From: Excoecaria cochinchinensis
Taxonomy: Eukaryota > Streptophyta > Magnoliopsida > Malpighiales > Euphorbiaceae
DNA length: 64,000 bases
Reading direction: 5' to 3'
NCBI GenBank assembly: GCA_947683425.1
Contig: CANTUQ010000159.1
Location: 1,612,001-1,676,000, forward strand
Below, piece after piece: positions 11,217 to 22,550 of this stretch (position 1 is its first letter; each line of letters starts with the position of its first letter). Below the pieces are notes generated by a model. The model searched no databases, was not told where the DNA came from, and saw nothing but the letters and a program-made list of their open reading frames with translations. A program made the position numbers and the translations under genes.

Positions 11217-13446
11217 CACTACAAGAAAATTGCTATTTAGCGACGAAAAATTTTTCGTCGCTATTTAGAGACAAAATTAAATTTTCGTCGCTATTTAGCG
11301 ACATAATTAAATTTTTATTGCTAAAAAAAGGAGGAAAATATTCCCTCCATTTTTAGCAACCGTTTTTAGCGACGGAATAATGAAGCCGTTGCTAAACATG
11401 GAGCCAAAAAATCGCGGGCTTATTTGCTACGAAAATTAGAGACAGAAATGACACCCATCGCTAAATATTAGCGACGTAAATTAATTTTTGTATCTATATA
11501 GCGACAAAATTTCATTTTCGTCGCTAAAAAGATAATTAATATTTTATATTTTTTTAGCAATGGAATAAATTTTCGTCGCTAAAAACTTTATATATAAAAA
11601 AATATTTTGACTTTTTTTCAAATCCCTCCCTCTTTCTTTCTTTCTTTCTTTCCTTCTCCCCCCGTCGCCCTCACCCTCGCCCTCGCCCCCTCTCCCCTCC
11701 GTCCCCTCTCCTCCCACCGCCCTCCGGCCCCTCTCCCCCCACCGCCTTCGCCCTCTACCCCCTCTCCCCCTGCCAGATCTGCTCCCCTCCACCGCTCTCT
11801 CCCTTTCTTTCTCTCTCTTGGCCTTCGAACTAGATTTGTACTCGCACCCCCCCCCACCCCTACCATCATCGCGTTCCACCGGTGGCCCAAGTGCCCCGTC
11901 GCTATCTGCCTAGACGCCGATATCCTCCCTAGCTGCTCTACCCGCTGCTCGCCACTCTCCCTCGCTCATCCTTCCCTCCGCGCATTGTACTCCCTCCCTA
12001 CCCCTCACGTTCTCTCCACTCCGACGCCACTCCACCCGCCGTCGATCTCCTCCCTCGCCACTGCTCCACTGCTGACGTTGCTCCCTCACGCTACATTTCT
12101 CGGTTTCGTATATCATCCTTTTAATTTATTTTCATTTTATATTATTATTATTATTATTATTATTATGATATAAGTAGTTGTGTATGTAAATGAACATTAT
12201 ATGTATGGGTATGGATTTACTGGGCATGGACATATATATATTGTAATTTAAGTTTCATTTCTAGTTGGCATGACATCTCCCTATGAATAAATTTTGTGAA
12301 TTGTGTGGTATGTGTAATAGAGAATGGGCAAAAACTTGGGTTGGAGTATGATGAAATGAATGTGTGTGATTTTAGAAGTGTAAAAAGGACCTTTCTGTAT
12401 AGAGGGATAGATAGTATTACAGAGAAAGTTCTGCCAAATTTTCAGTAGAGTTAATTGTACATTTTAGATGATTTAAAATTTTAAGAAAGGAATTTTAATA
12501 TTCATGTGTTATGGTTCTTAAAATAGATTGTAACATCCTTTTCTACCTCGTTTATCATACCGGGTTTAGGGTGTTAGTTTCAAACTAATTGCTGCAAATT
12601 AGCTACTGTTGGCAAATAAAAGTTGTATAGGCAATGGCTAACAACCACAAAAAAGAAAAGATAGAGCTGACAGAGCATTTGCTGGTTAAAAAACCAGATG
12701 CGAATCTCCCTATTATATCCCAGTGAAGGAAACAATGCTCATATTGGCGCATCAGTTGTAGAGGTATATATATTTTAGTTAATTACAAAAACCTAAAGTC
12801 ATTAATTAGCTATATGAAGTTTTTAATTATGTTAATGACAGGCACTTGGGAGCTAAAGCAAGGGTGGCAATAATAAAGAATACAGGGCATGCTGCAAATA
12901 TTAAATCTCTTGCTGTAATTAATAGTTTCATAACTTCATTTATTTTAGCTTAATTACATTCTAACAAGACTTTTATCATATTAATTTTCATTGTATTATT
13001 TTGGATATAGACAAATGATACACATTTGTAAATATTATTTTTTTTATTAATCTATATATTTACATTAAATTTTGGATTTTCAATATTATTATAATTATCA
13101 ATTATGAATTTTAATGAAAAAATACAAACAACAAATTTATATGATATAAATTTATTGTTTTTATTTTTTCATTAAAATTCAGAATTGACAATTATAGTAT
13201 TATTGATAATATTGATAGAATATTTTATCATTTAAAAATTAAAAAAAATAAACCACAATAAATAAAAAATTCATTTCAATTAGCAATGGAAATTGTTATT
13301 CCGTCCCTAAAAATAGCGACGGACAATTTCGGTCGCTAAATTTAGCAACGGCCGAAATAGCGACGGTATATGTCCGTCACAAAATTTCGTTGCTAATTCT
13401 GATTAGAGACAGAATTCCATCGCTAATTTATGATTTTCTTGTAGTG
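11217..13446. mobile_element. Non-autonomous CACTA (En/Spm-type) DNA transposon
   Basis: The ends are CACTACAAGAAAAT and its exact inverse ATTTTCTTGTAGTG, flanked by the 3-bp target duplication TAT (11214-11216 and 13447-13449). This is the defining pattern of the CACTA superfamily. Both ends carry subterminal repeats of TTTAGCGACG and its inverse (11230-11590 and 13285-13430), the presumed transposase-binding sites. No transposase frame is visible in the 2230 bp. The interior holds a CT/GC-rich block (11630-12115), an (ATT)n run at 12141-12167 and AT-rich filler. It inserted into LTR fragment L6. Confidence 0.95.
11630..12115 (+). other. CT/GC-rich cargo block inside the CACTA element
   Basis: About 490 bp of strongly pyrimidine-rich, GC-rich sequence lies between AT-rich flanks, with a sharp composition change at both sides. 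It opens long frames on both strands at once (188 codons forward, 90-111 reverse), which is what skewed composition does. It looks like the 5' untranslated or upstream exon region of a captured host gene, a known habit of CACTA elements, but no host protein is recognisable. Confidence 0.5.
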
Positions 13447-13535
13447 TATAAATGTTTATTGAATTGGATAATTGTCTAGTTGACAGCGTACGTATAGGGT
13501 AGCACACCCAGTTTCCTTCTAGGGTACGGGGTGTG
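13447..13535 (+). mobile_element. Long LTR L6, fragment 3 (3' end)
   Basis: Ends CTTCTAGGGTACGGGGTGTGAG, comparable with the L5 end CCGGGGGTATGGGGGTGTTACA. It is the right terminus of the LTR that was split by L1 and the CACTA element. Confidence 0.5.
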
Positions 13536-13743
13536 AGAATGTCTTCAGAAGGCCAAGCTGTGCAAGACGCACTAGATGATCACCACATAGCTGATCCTGC
13601 CAAGCAGGCTGAGGTACTACAAATTGATAGTCCAAAATTTATTGCATTCTTCCATTGTCTTAATGCTGCATATAATAAAAATACACACTTCATATTATCA
13701 GCAAGGATAGTGTGATCATCGGGGAACTGTGGATGACGTTCTA
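13536..13743 (+). other. Unidentified short open frame, 13533-13715
   Basis: A 60-codon frame starts MSSEGQAVQDALDDHHIADP and ends before the COX5C remnant. The first half is hydrophilic and acidic, the second half (SPKFIAFFHCLNAAYNKN) amphipathic. I do not recognise it. Its first ATG lies at the terminus of an LTR, so it may be a remnant and not a gene. Confidence 0.3.
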
Positions 13744-13929
13744 TGTGGTAGGGTTGCTCATGCTACTTTGAAAGGCCCAATTGTTGTGAAGGAGATTGTC
13801 ATTGGTATTGCACTTGGCTTGGCTGCTGTTGGTCTATGGAAGATGCATCATTGGAATGAGCAGAGGAAGGTGAGAGCTTTTTATGACTTACTAGAAAAGG
13901 GTGAGATCAACGTTATTGCTGATGAATAC
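13744..13929 (+). pseudogene. COX5C: Cytochrome c oxidase subunit 5c (COX5C) pseudogene
   Basis: The encoded stretch contains GRVAHATLKGPIVVKEIVIG, then a hydrophobic helix ending in WKMHHWNEQRK, and FYDLLEKGEINVIADE. This order matches the 63-64 residue plant COX5C, a small single-span subunit of mitochondrial complex IV, essentially end to end. Two lesions are visible. The native start region appears shortened: an ATG at 13744 sits directly before TGGTAGG and is out of frame, as if about five bases were lost. The expected stop after the DE end is a TAC codon (13927), so the frame runs on about 19 more residues. A downstream-shifted ATG at 13729 would add an atypical N-terminus. No poly(A) tract marks it clearly as processed. 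It could be a still-expressed divergent copy, but pseudogene is more likely. Confidence 0.85.
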
Positions 13930-13989
13930 CAGGCCTTTGTAGGATTTATTATACATGAAAATATTCACGTGCACTTTTGTAAATAAGTT

Positions 13990-15164
13990 GATTGAAGAAA
14001 CTTGATTTTACTTTTTCTAGCTCATGCTTGTCATATTTGAGATGAGCATTACCTGTTCATTTAGAAGATAATCTTATGTCTTACTGTATCCTATAATTAG
14101 TGGGTTAACATGTTAAATGCTTAAATAACATCTAATTGTTTCACTTGAAAAATAGCAAAATAACAAAATATATTAAAAAAATCATTAATAAAATTTAGCG
14201 ACGGATTACTGACAGAAGTGGGCGTCGCTAAATTAATAAAGAGGTCATTTTTTCATGCCTCACGCTCCGTGAATACGTGCATTTCACTCTCTGATTTTAG
14301 GTGGTATATTGTTCGCAATATCATTGAATTAGGTGGTAAATTATTATATTTTTCAAAATTCGGATGGTAAATTAAATGCTATTAAAGTATAAGTATCAAT
14401 AATGAAATTAAATACAAGTACAGTGGGGATTTTAAGTATTAAGTCTAATCATTTTTATTTTTATTAAGAGAAAATTAATAATTTTTATAAATAGGTTTTG
14501 ACTTAACGTATTTTTTTTATATATGACGATTTTTACTTTTTGACTATTAAAACATGTTGTAAATTTAATCATTTGCTGATTTGATTGTTAAAATGTAAAA
14601 AATAACTAAAGTAAGGAACTATCAAGAAGTGTTTGATTTGGTAAGCCATAAATCGGGTAAACAGCAAATGCAGATCATGGAATTAATTAAAATGTAATAT
14701 TTTTTAATTTTTATCTAATCCATGCTTGTTGTATATCGTAAATCCAACCTATTAAATCATTTCTAGGGAATAAGTAAATTAGAACCTTAATCAATACATA
14801 TATATATATATATATATATCGAAATTTGTTCCGACAAAAAAAGGTAATGGATTACAATTGCTTAACGGTTTTTATGAATGATGAAATGCATTCCAATCCA
14901 TCCATTTAACCTAAAGCAATGTTGAAATTCTATTTTTTTAAAGAAAAGTTTGAATTTTTATTGGACTGTAAGTATACAATTATATATGAATTATTCTTAG
15001 TGATTTAGACGTTCCTTCTAATCTTGTACCAGCAAACTTTGAAACCAAGGAAAGTACTTTTAAAATTTTGGATGTAACTGTAAAATTCAACTCTATTTGC
15101 TTAATTGAGGAATCTTTATTAATGAAAATATAATGGATGTTTCTTGGTTTACAATCCTTGGTTT
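13990..15164. other. AT-rich spacer with a CACTA-type hairpin and a (TA)n run
   Basis: No gene. Contains a perfect inverted repeat AATTTAGCGACG / CGTCGCTAAATT (14192-14203 and 14223-14234) made of the same motif as the subterminal repeats of the CACTA element 750 bp away. It also has a (TA)n run at 14800-14819. The rest is unremarkable. Confidence 0.6.
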
Positions 15165-15485
15165 AATGCAATGTTATTGAAACCAGACCGGACCGAGCGG
15201 TTGAACCGCGAACCGGCGGTCTAACCGGTTGGTTCAACTACATAAAATCGGACCGAAAAGAACCGGAAAACGGGACAAAACTGGGTTATATTTTATTATA
15301 TGCTTTTTAGTTTAAAATAATTAATAAAATAAGTGCTTTTTTCATAAAAATAAAAAACAAATAATCTAATAAGTTTTATTTAGCAAATAATTGATTCTTT
15401 TACTATTTAATCACGTTTGGACTTAATAAAAACAATATAATAGTTTAATAATTTAATAAAATACAATAGAATAAAAATTGAATAA
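15165..15485. repeat. One end of an inverted-repeat type element
   Basis: Positions 15180-15290 carry dense ACCGG/CCGGT words (GGACCGAGCGGTTGAACCGC, CGGTCTAACCGGTTGG), similar in style to the ends of the element at 43138-44171. The opposite end is not found before gypsy B inserts at 15486; it may lie beyond or be lost. Confidence 0.4.
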
Positions 15486-15990
15486 TGATAACCGGACTTT
15501 TTGAGCAAGAGACCGGCATGGTTGCTCCGAGCACATGTTAGAAGCCGAACTTACATTTTAAGAGGTAAATAACCGGGCTCATCTGGACATTCGGCATATC
15601 AATAGCCCGGTCTTGTTAATAGTTCGGTAATAGATTATGGAAAGCCATCATCAACGAATATTTCCCAGATATTGTGCAGATCCTGATCTTACAATGATAG
15701 AAACTACCAAGAATCACTCAACAAATCTTCACAAATTGGGAATCAAGCATCAATCAAGAGATTAAGGTGATTTTTTCCTATTCGAGATCTTACTTCCTAT
15801 TTGGCATAGCTCTATATAAAGGAAACCATCAGGTACATTTATCTCTCTCTGATTTCTTACACACAACCTTTACTTTATCAATTGACTGACTTGGTCGTCG
15901 GAGTCTCCCCTGTCGAAATACCCGACGGTTTTGTGGTTTCTTTCAGGTGACTCAAGCAAGGGATTACTTCAAGAAATTACTCTGTTATCA
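15486..15990 (+). repeat. 5' LTR of gypsy element B (505 bp)
   Basis: Starts TGATAACC and ends TCTGTTATCA, so the ends form the perfect 7-bp inverted repeat TGATAAC/GTTATCA. The primer-binding region and gag follow directly. A TATATAAA box at 15813-15820 is a plausible promoter. No matching 3' LTR was found downstream; the element's right side is cut off by L3. Confidence 0.8.
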
Positions 15991-16011
15991 TTTGGTGCGG
16001 TGAGCGTGGAA
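15991..16011 (+). promoter_or_regulatory. Primer-binding region of gypsy element B
   Basis: TTTGGTGCGGTGAGCGTGGA directly follows the LTR terminal CA. TTGGTGCCGT-like sequences sit at this place in many plant gypsy elements. The tRNA match was not tested. Confidence 0.55.
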
Positions 16012-16034
16012 CACTCCACAGATTTCAGTCAACA

Positions 16035-19000
16035 ATGGATCTCTTCCCCGATTTACCTGTCTCTGCTGCTCCATCAGCCAATTAACCCAGTGTTGCCACT
16101 CAGACTCCGGCCAACCTGCTTGGCCAGCTCCTCCAAAGCCTACAGCCAGCTCAGCCTGAGCAAGCCTCCCCACTCCCAGTGCGACAACTGTTTTCCCCCA
16201 CACAAATTCATACACCAACAACACCACAGGCACCCGCTACCATCCCAGCAATCCCGGGTTTGACCCCCCAGACAGCTCAGACTCTTCTGACCGCCCTGTC
16301 AGCTATGGCGGCTCAGACACCACTACCTCCCCCCACAAACAACACTGTGACAGCACCCCTCGCCCAAACACATGCAACAGTACAATACCCTACACAAACT
16401 ACACAATTCCCAGCCCAAACACCACCACCTTTGCCGAGCACATTAGCCCCGGGAACAATGATCACTATAACAGCCAAACAGTTTGAAAGACTATTTGAAG
16501 AAAGGATGCAAAAGTATAAGAACCGAAGTACCTTACAGTACCAAGGAAGTTTTCGATCTCCTTTGTCTCGAGACATCTTAGCTGCCTCGTTCCCCCAGAT
16601 ACGATTGCCAAATCTGCCGAAGTATAGTGGCCGCACAGATCCCCGAGCTCATTTAGATGAGTTCCACCACACTATGTTGGTTCACACCACGGAGGATGCA
16701 GCTTTGTGCAAAATCTTCCCCCAAACACTCACCAACTCGGCTCAGATATGGTTTCGTAACATCCAGGAAAGTTTCGTTTATAACTTCGAGCAGTTCAGTG
16801 ACATGTTCATTGCTAAATTCGTAGCAACCATCCGACCAGCTAAGGTATCTGCTGACCTTACCATGGTACATCAAGAGAAGGGGGAAGCACTCCGAACTTA
16901 CGTGAAGAAATTTAACGGGGTGGCAATGGACATCCAAAACTTAAACTTGGAGGTGGCTATTAATGCTCTCATATGGAATATGAGGTGTCAAGACTTCAGT
17001 GATTCCTTAAGCAAGAAACCCCCGGGTGACTTCACCGAGCTCATGTCCCGGGCTCACAAGTACATATGAATGGATGAAGCTCATAGACTCAGATATAGTT
17101 CGCAGCTCCGAGACTCGGATAGAGGGTTTCGTACAGGACGAGAAAGAAGCAATAATGCCAGAGATGAGGTCAGAGGAAGGGGGTCTGGCCATTCCAATGG
17201 AGCTTATCTAGTTTCAAAGCCAAACACAAGAAGCAAGCAAGAAGAGAGGTTCACCCCGTTAACGGCCCCGAGGTCCCAAATTTTGGCCTGGATGAAGGAG
17301 AATGAGTGGGTTAACTAGCCGCGCCCCATGATAGATGATCCTAGCAGAGACCAGAGCCTATACTGCTCCTTTCACAAGGATAAAGGCCATCAGACGAATG
17401 ATTGTCGCCAGTTGAAACGTGAAATCGAACATTTGATTCGGCAGGGCAAGCTCGGGCAGTTTGTAAAGGGTACCGATAGGAGAGAGCGAGACAGGTCTCC
17501 TTCACCGAGAAGACAGGATAATAGAGCTAGTTCAAGTAAAAAAGCTCCAGCCGGGGTGATCCACGTGATTGCAGGAGGCCTGCATTACAATGTCTTCGAG
17601 GAGTCCAGAAAGCGAAAGGCTAAGGAGGTATTCTCTGTGGGGGCAGGCCGAAGAGCAGAAGGATACGAGGTAACATTTTATGAGGCTGATGAAGCTCATG
17701 TCTGGACTCCTCACACTGACTCACTGGTTGTGGAAGCATTGATACAAGATTATCTGGTCCAGAGAATCTTGGTAGACACAGGGAGTGCGGTGAACCTTAT
17801 CACACTGCAGGCCTATAAGGCATTGGGGCTGTCAGCAAACCGGTTAGAAACCGTATCAGCACCACTCATCCGTATATCTGGGCAACCGTTCAAAGTAGAA
17901 GGCTCGGCTATGTTAGATTTACAACTCGGAGTTAAGGATCAGGTGTGCCGTTGTAAGAGCTGTTTCATGGTAGTTGACATTCCACTCGCTTATAATGTGA
18001 TCATCGGACGGCCTCTCTTAGTTGGGGTGGACGCTTACATCTCAATGCGTAAGTTTTTAGTGAAGATACCTGTTGAAGGAGGTATGGCCGTACTAAGAGG
18101 CAATCAAAAGGCTGCTCGAGAAACTTACGTAAGCATGCTGAAAGAAACAAACCAGGTGTTACCATTGGATGTGCTGGACATTCCAACTGCAAGGAATGCG
18201 GAGCCCATGGATTCACTTCGGGAGGTAGAACTCTAGCCAGGAAAGGCAGTCAAGATTGCTACTAGTAAGGAGGGAAAAGAGAAAGAAGCACTGGTAGCGG
18301 TATTGTCAGAGTACAATGATGTGTTCGCCTGGCAACCCTCAGACATCAAGGGAGTTTCTTCAGAGGTAATGTGTTATGCCCTTAACATGCAACCTAGCTA
18401 TAAGCCTATTAAGCAGAAGAAGAGGAATCATGCGCCCGACCGACAACTGGTAATATCGGAGGAGGTTGACACACTGTTGAAGAACGGGTTCATAAGAGAG
18501 GTGCTATACCCGGACTGGTTATCAAATGTGGTGCTAGTAAAGAAGGCCAACGGAAAATGGCGAATGTGTGTGGATTTTACAGACTTAAACAAGGCCTGTC
18601 CAAAAGATTGCTACCCACTGCCCAATATTGACCTCCTGGTCGACACCACTTCAGGATTTGAAGAATATGCCTTCCTGGACGCCTCTGCATGGTATCACCA
18701 AATCCCTATAAAAAAGAGTGATGAAGAGAAGACTGCTTTTGTCACACACCGGGCTACCTATTGTTTCCAGGTCATGCCTTTCGAGTTGAAGAATGCTGGG
18801 GCCACTTACCAGAGATTAATGAACAAGATGTTCGCAGGGCAGTTGGGGAGGAACGTAAAAGTCTATATTAATGACATGATTGTCAAAGGAAAGACTGCGG
18901 CAGACTTACCCAGGGAGCTGGCAAAAACTTTTGCAGTATTGAGGGAGTTTGATTTAAAACTCAATCCGGAGAAGTGTGAATTCGGGGTACAGTTCGAAAA

Positions 19001-21407
19001 ATTCCTGGGATACATGATCTTAAAAAGGGGAATTGAGGCTAACCCGGAGAAGATTCAAGCCATTCTGGAGATGGAGCCACCAAAGTCGATAAGGGATGTT
19101 CAAAAACTCAACGGAAGGGTGACGGCCCTTGGCAGATTCATTTCCTGTTTGGCTAAAAGATGCCTCCCCTTTTACAACACTCTCAAGAAAGTGAAGGGTT
19201 TTGAGTGGACACCAGAGTGTCAGAAGGCGTTTGACGAACTGAAAATCTTTCTTAGCACCCCACCTCTTCTAAGTCGGCCACAACCAGGAGAAACACTGTA
19301 TATGTACCTTGCAGTTGCATCTGGAGCCTTGGGTTCGGTTTTGATAAGAGAAGAGGGTAATCAGCAGTTTCCCATTTATTATACCAGTAAGGTTCTCAAG
19401 GGAGCAGAGATGCGGTATCCTGTACTCGAGCAGCTTGCTTTCACATTAGTGATATCCGCTATCAAGTTATGCCCGTACTTTCAGGCACATACAGTGACAA
19501 TGAGGACGAACTCAAATCTTAGAAAGGTTCTGCAGAAACTCGAGGCATCAGGGAGGATTACAAAATGGGCAGCTCGGTTAGGGGAGTTCGATGTTAGATA
19601 TGAGGCTCGCCCGTCCATGAAGGGGCAAGTTCTGGCCGATTTCGTGGCAGAACTGCATGCAACTCCTCAGGAACCTAGCCCTTGCTCATGGAAATTGCAC
19701 ATTGACGGCGCATCCTCATCCACGGGTGCAGGAGCCGGGGTGATTCTGATTGGGCCAGGGAAGTTTGTGATCCGGGCAATGGCTCATATAGCATTTCAGG
19801 CAACTAACAATGTGGCTGAATATGAAGCCCTCAGTTTTGGCTTACAACTAGCTTTGGAGGTAAAACAGGACTCTTTAAATATCTTCTCGAACTCACAGCT
19901 TGTTGTTAGCCAGGTACTCGGGAAATTTGAGGCCAAAGACCATATGATGATCAGATACAAAGAATTAATCACGGCTCTTTTCTCTCAACTTGAAAACAGA
20001 GTTTGTGCATGGTCCATCGATCAGTTGCCAAGGGTTGAAAATGTTGAGGCAGATATGTTGGCCAAGCAAGCTTGCCTCCTAGATCAATCAACTGTGTCAA
20101 ATATCATCTGGTCTATCATATCAGCCCCTACACACGAGACGTATAAGGTTCACTTGCAAGAGCCCATGAATGGATGGCAGCTCCCCATTTACACATATCT
20201 GACCAGCGGGGACCTACCCGAAGATCAAGTGCAAGCCCAGAAGATAGTTCGGCGATCTAGTCGGTATGCAATCCTAGATGGTCAATTGTACAGGAGATCA
20301 TTTTTGGCTCTATGGGCAAAATGCTTGAGTATAGAGGAGGGCGATTACGTGCTAAGGGAAATTCATGAAGGTATTTATGGGGCTCATGAAACAGCACATA
20401 ATGTAGCCCGAAAAGCGTTGTTACAGGGGTACTATTAGCCGAGCATGGAGAAAGACGCAAAAGAACTGATAAAGAAGTGTGATAAGTGCCAGCGGTTCGG
20501 CAATCTGAATCATCAAAAAGCTACTCCTCAGGTCTCATTACATAGTCCTTGGCAATTTGCTCAGTGGGGGATCAGTATAGTGGGCCCTTTCCCCCTAGCA
20601 ACCGGACAGCGGAAGTTTCTAGTGGTAGCGGTGGATCACTTCACTAAGTGGGTAGAAGCAGAGCCCTTGGCAACCATAACCCCGGCAAATATCATCAAGT
20701 TTGTTCAGAAATTCATCATCACGAGGTTCGGGATCCCACATTCCATTGTCACGGACAATGGCAAACAGTTTGACTGTGCCGCTTTCAAGGGATACTGCTC
20801 GGAGCTAAAGATCCAGCTTTGCTTCACCTCATTGTATCATCCTCAAGCAAACGGCATGACCGAGGTAACTAACCAAACTATTCTTACAGGTCTAAAGAAA
20901 CGGCTTGATTCTGCAAAAGGTCTCTAGGTGGATGAACTCTATAATGTCCTGTGGGCTTACCGAACATAACCAAGATCAGCAACGGGAGAAACCCCCTTCT
21001 CACTCACATATGGGACAGAGGCGGTTATCCCCTGTGAGATCGGTATGCCAATTATTCGGACCTTGAGTTTTGACGCGGCAGCAAATGATGCTAACTTATT
21101 ATGTCAGCTGGATAGATTGGAGGAACATAGAGAACACGCCCAAATACAATCTGCTGTTTACAAACAAAGGATGTCATCTTACCACTATCGGAATATAAAA
21201 CCGAGGACATTCAGGATCGGGCAGCTCATCCTCAAAAAGGTCGTTGCTTCCCAAACATCTGTTGGAGCAGGAAAGCTGAATCCTAACTAGGAAGGCCCTT
21301 ATATGGTTCATGAGGTTAAGGGGGGAGCATACAGGTTGAAAGATTCATCCGAAAAGATACTACCTCATTCATGGAACATGTCAAATTTGAAGATCTATTA
21401 TCAATAG
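16035..21407 (+). pseudogene. gag-pol polyprotein of Tat-like gypsy element B, broken by eight nonsense codons
   Basis: One frame (1790 codons) runs from the ATG at 16035 to a TAG at 21405. Domains in order: gag around residues 190-345; C-x2-H-x4-H-x4-C knuckle (YCSFHKDKGHQTNDC) near residue 442; protease with DTGSA at residue 581; reverse transcriptase; gypsy RNase H; a second, archaeal-type RNase H starting at HIDGAS (Asp 1224); and integrase. The double RNase H marks the Tat lineage. Internal stops lie at 16083, 17067, 17316, 18234, 20436, 20925, 20967 and 21288; seven or all eight fit TGG-to-TAG/TGA or CAG/CAA-to-TAG/TAA transitions, and I find no frameshift. Key residues are also lost: the RT box is YIND (18864-18875) instead of YVDD, RNase H has FSNSQ (N at 19890) for SDSQ, and the first integrase Asp is Ser (20574). 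It is not functional. Confidence 0.93.
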
Positions 21408-22010
21408 CTCGGCTCTGTGGTCTTATAGCTTACTTGGCTATTATGCCACCAAGCATTTTTTTGATTTATAGTATTTTACTCAGCCCGGCTTTCTTGCCAC
21501 AATAGCAATTGTACTTGCAAAAATATCAATAAAAGAGGTATATTCATGGAAAAACAGTTTGTCATTATGATTATCCGCACTAGGGTTGCATTGACTTGGC
21601 ATTTTCTCCATTGAGCAACCAATTCAATACTACCGCCGACAGGGCGTACATTCAATACTACCGCCAAGAGGGTGTACATTCTCATATTCAACAATGAAGT
21701 ACATGTTTAATGCTCACTTGGCTATGACGCCATCGAGCATTTTATGACCTAAGTGTCGAAATTCATTAAGCTCGGTTATAGCTCCCGAGAACCTTTTATT
21801 TTATTACTTATTAAAGAGCTCGTTCGGCTATACCACCATAGGAGCATTGGTTCATTCAACTCATCAAAAAGATTAGTATGTTTGCTATTACATTCAAAAT
21901 GTTATTCAAATTGTGCAAAAAGAAAATTAGAAGATCTCGGCAGTAAAAGGTAAAAGAAAACTTATATTTCATTATGTTAAAGCAAAGTACAAGTTGTCCT
22001 ATTCATCTGG
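21408..22010 (+). other. Gypsy B region between pol end and antisense frame
   Basis: No sense gene. Two nearly identical 28-bp copies (starting TTCAATACTACCGCC at 21623 and 21651) lie in tandem. Loosely related CTTGGCTAT...CCA..GAGCATT segments recur near 21433, 21717 and 21828, so the spacer seems to have grown by duplication of short units. Confidence 0.6.
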
Positions 22011-22445
22011 TTACACATCGTCCAACCAAGACCAATCCAGGTCGGGACATCGCTGTTTGACAGCATCCGACAATTTTTGGCTAAAGGTAAGACACTTGTC
22101 GACCACCACATCCAGTGACCGGTACTCAAGGTCTGCATATTTCTCCTCTATGTCAGTTCGGCCCTTCTTGGATTCTTCAAGTTCAGCTCGGAGATTTGTC
22201 AGCTCGGCATCCCTCTCAGCATTCCTCTGTTCGACTTTAGCCACCTTCTTCCTCATTTTGAAAATCTCATTCAAGGCTTCGGTAACCTTGACCTCGGCTT
22301 CCAGGGCCCTCTTTTCAGAGTCTTGCAACTTACCTTCAGCAATGTTCGCCCTGAGGCGGTGCCCGGCAACCAATCGTGCCTCTCTGTTGCACATCATGAT
22401 CAAGTTCTTCATTTTTGCGATCACTACGCCGCTCAGTATTGAAGC

Positions 22446-22523
22446 CTATGTGCAAAACAAAAATAAGTTAGGGTTTATGGCATTCTCCACACAATGAGCA
22501 AGGCATAGCGCAGAAACGCTTAC
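22446..22523 (-). other. Putative 78-nt intron 2 of the antisense frame
   Basis: On the minus strand the donor is CAG/GTAAGC and the acceptor TTTTTGTTTTGCACATAG/GC, a textbook plant intron. Upstream codons MHQVQ join in frame to ASILSGVV and the coiled-coil exon. Confidence 0.8.
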
Positions 22524-22550
22524 CTGTACTTGGTGCATCTTAAGGGCTTA

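Noticed and set aside
11544..12173. Long overlapping open frames on both strands (188, 111, 90 codons)
   Set aside because: All derive from one CT/GC-rich block in a CACTA element; products are low-complexity Pro/Ser/Leu or Arg/Gly/Glu with no domain.
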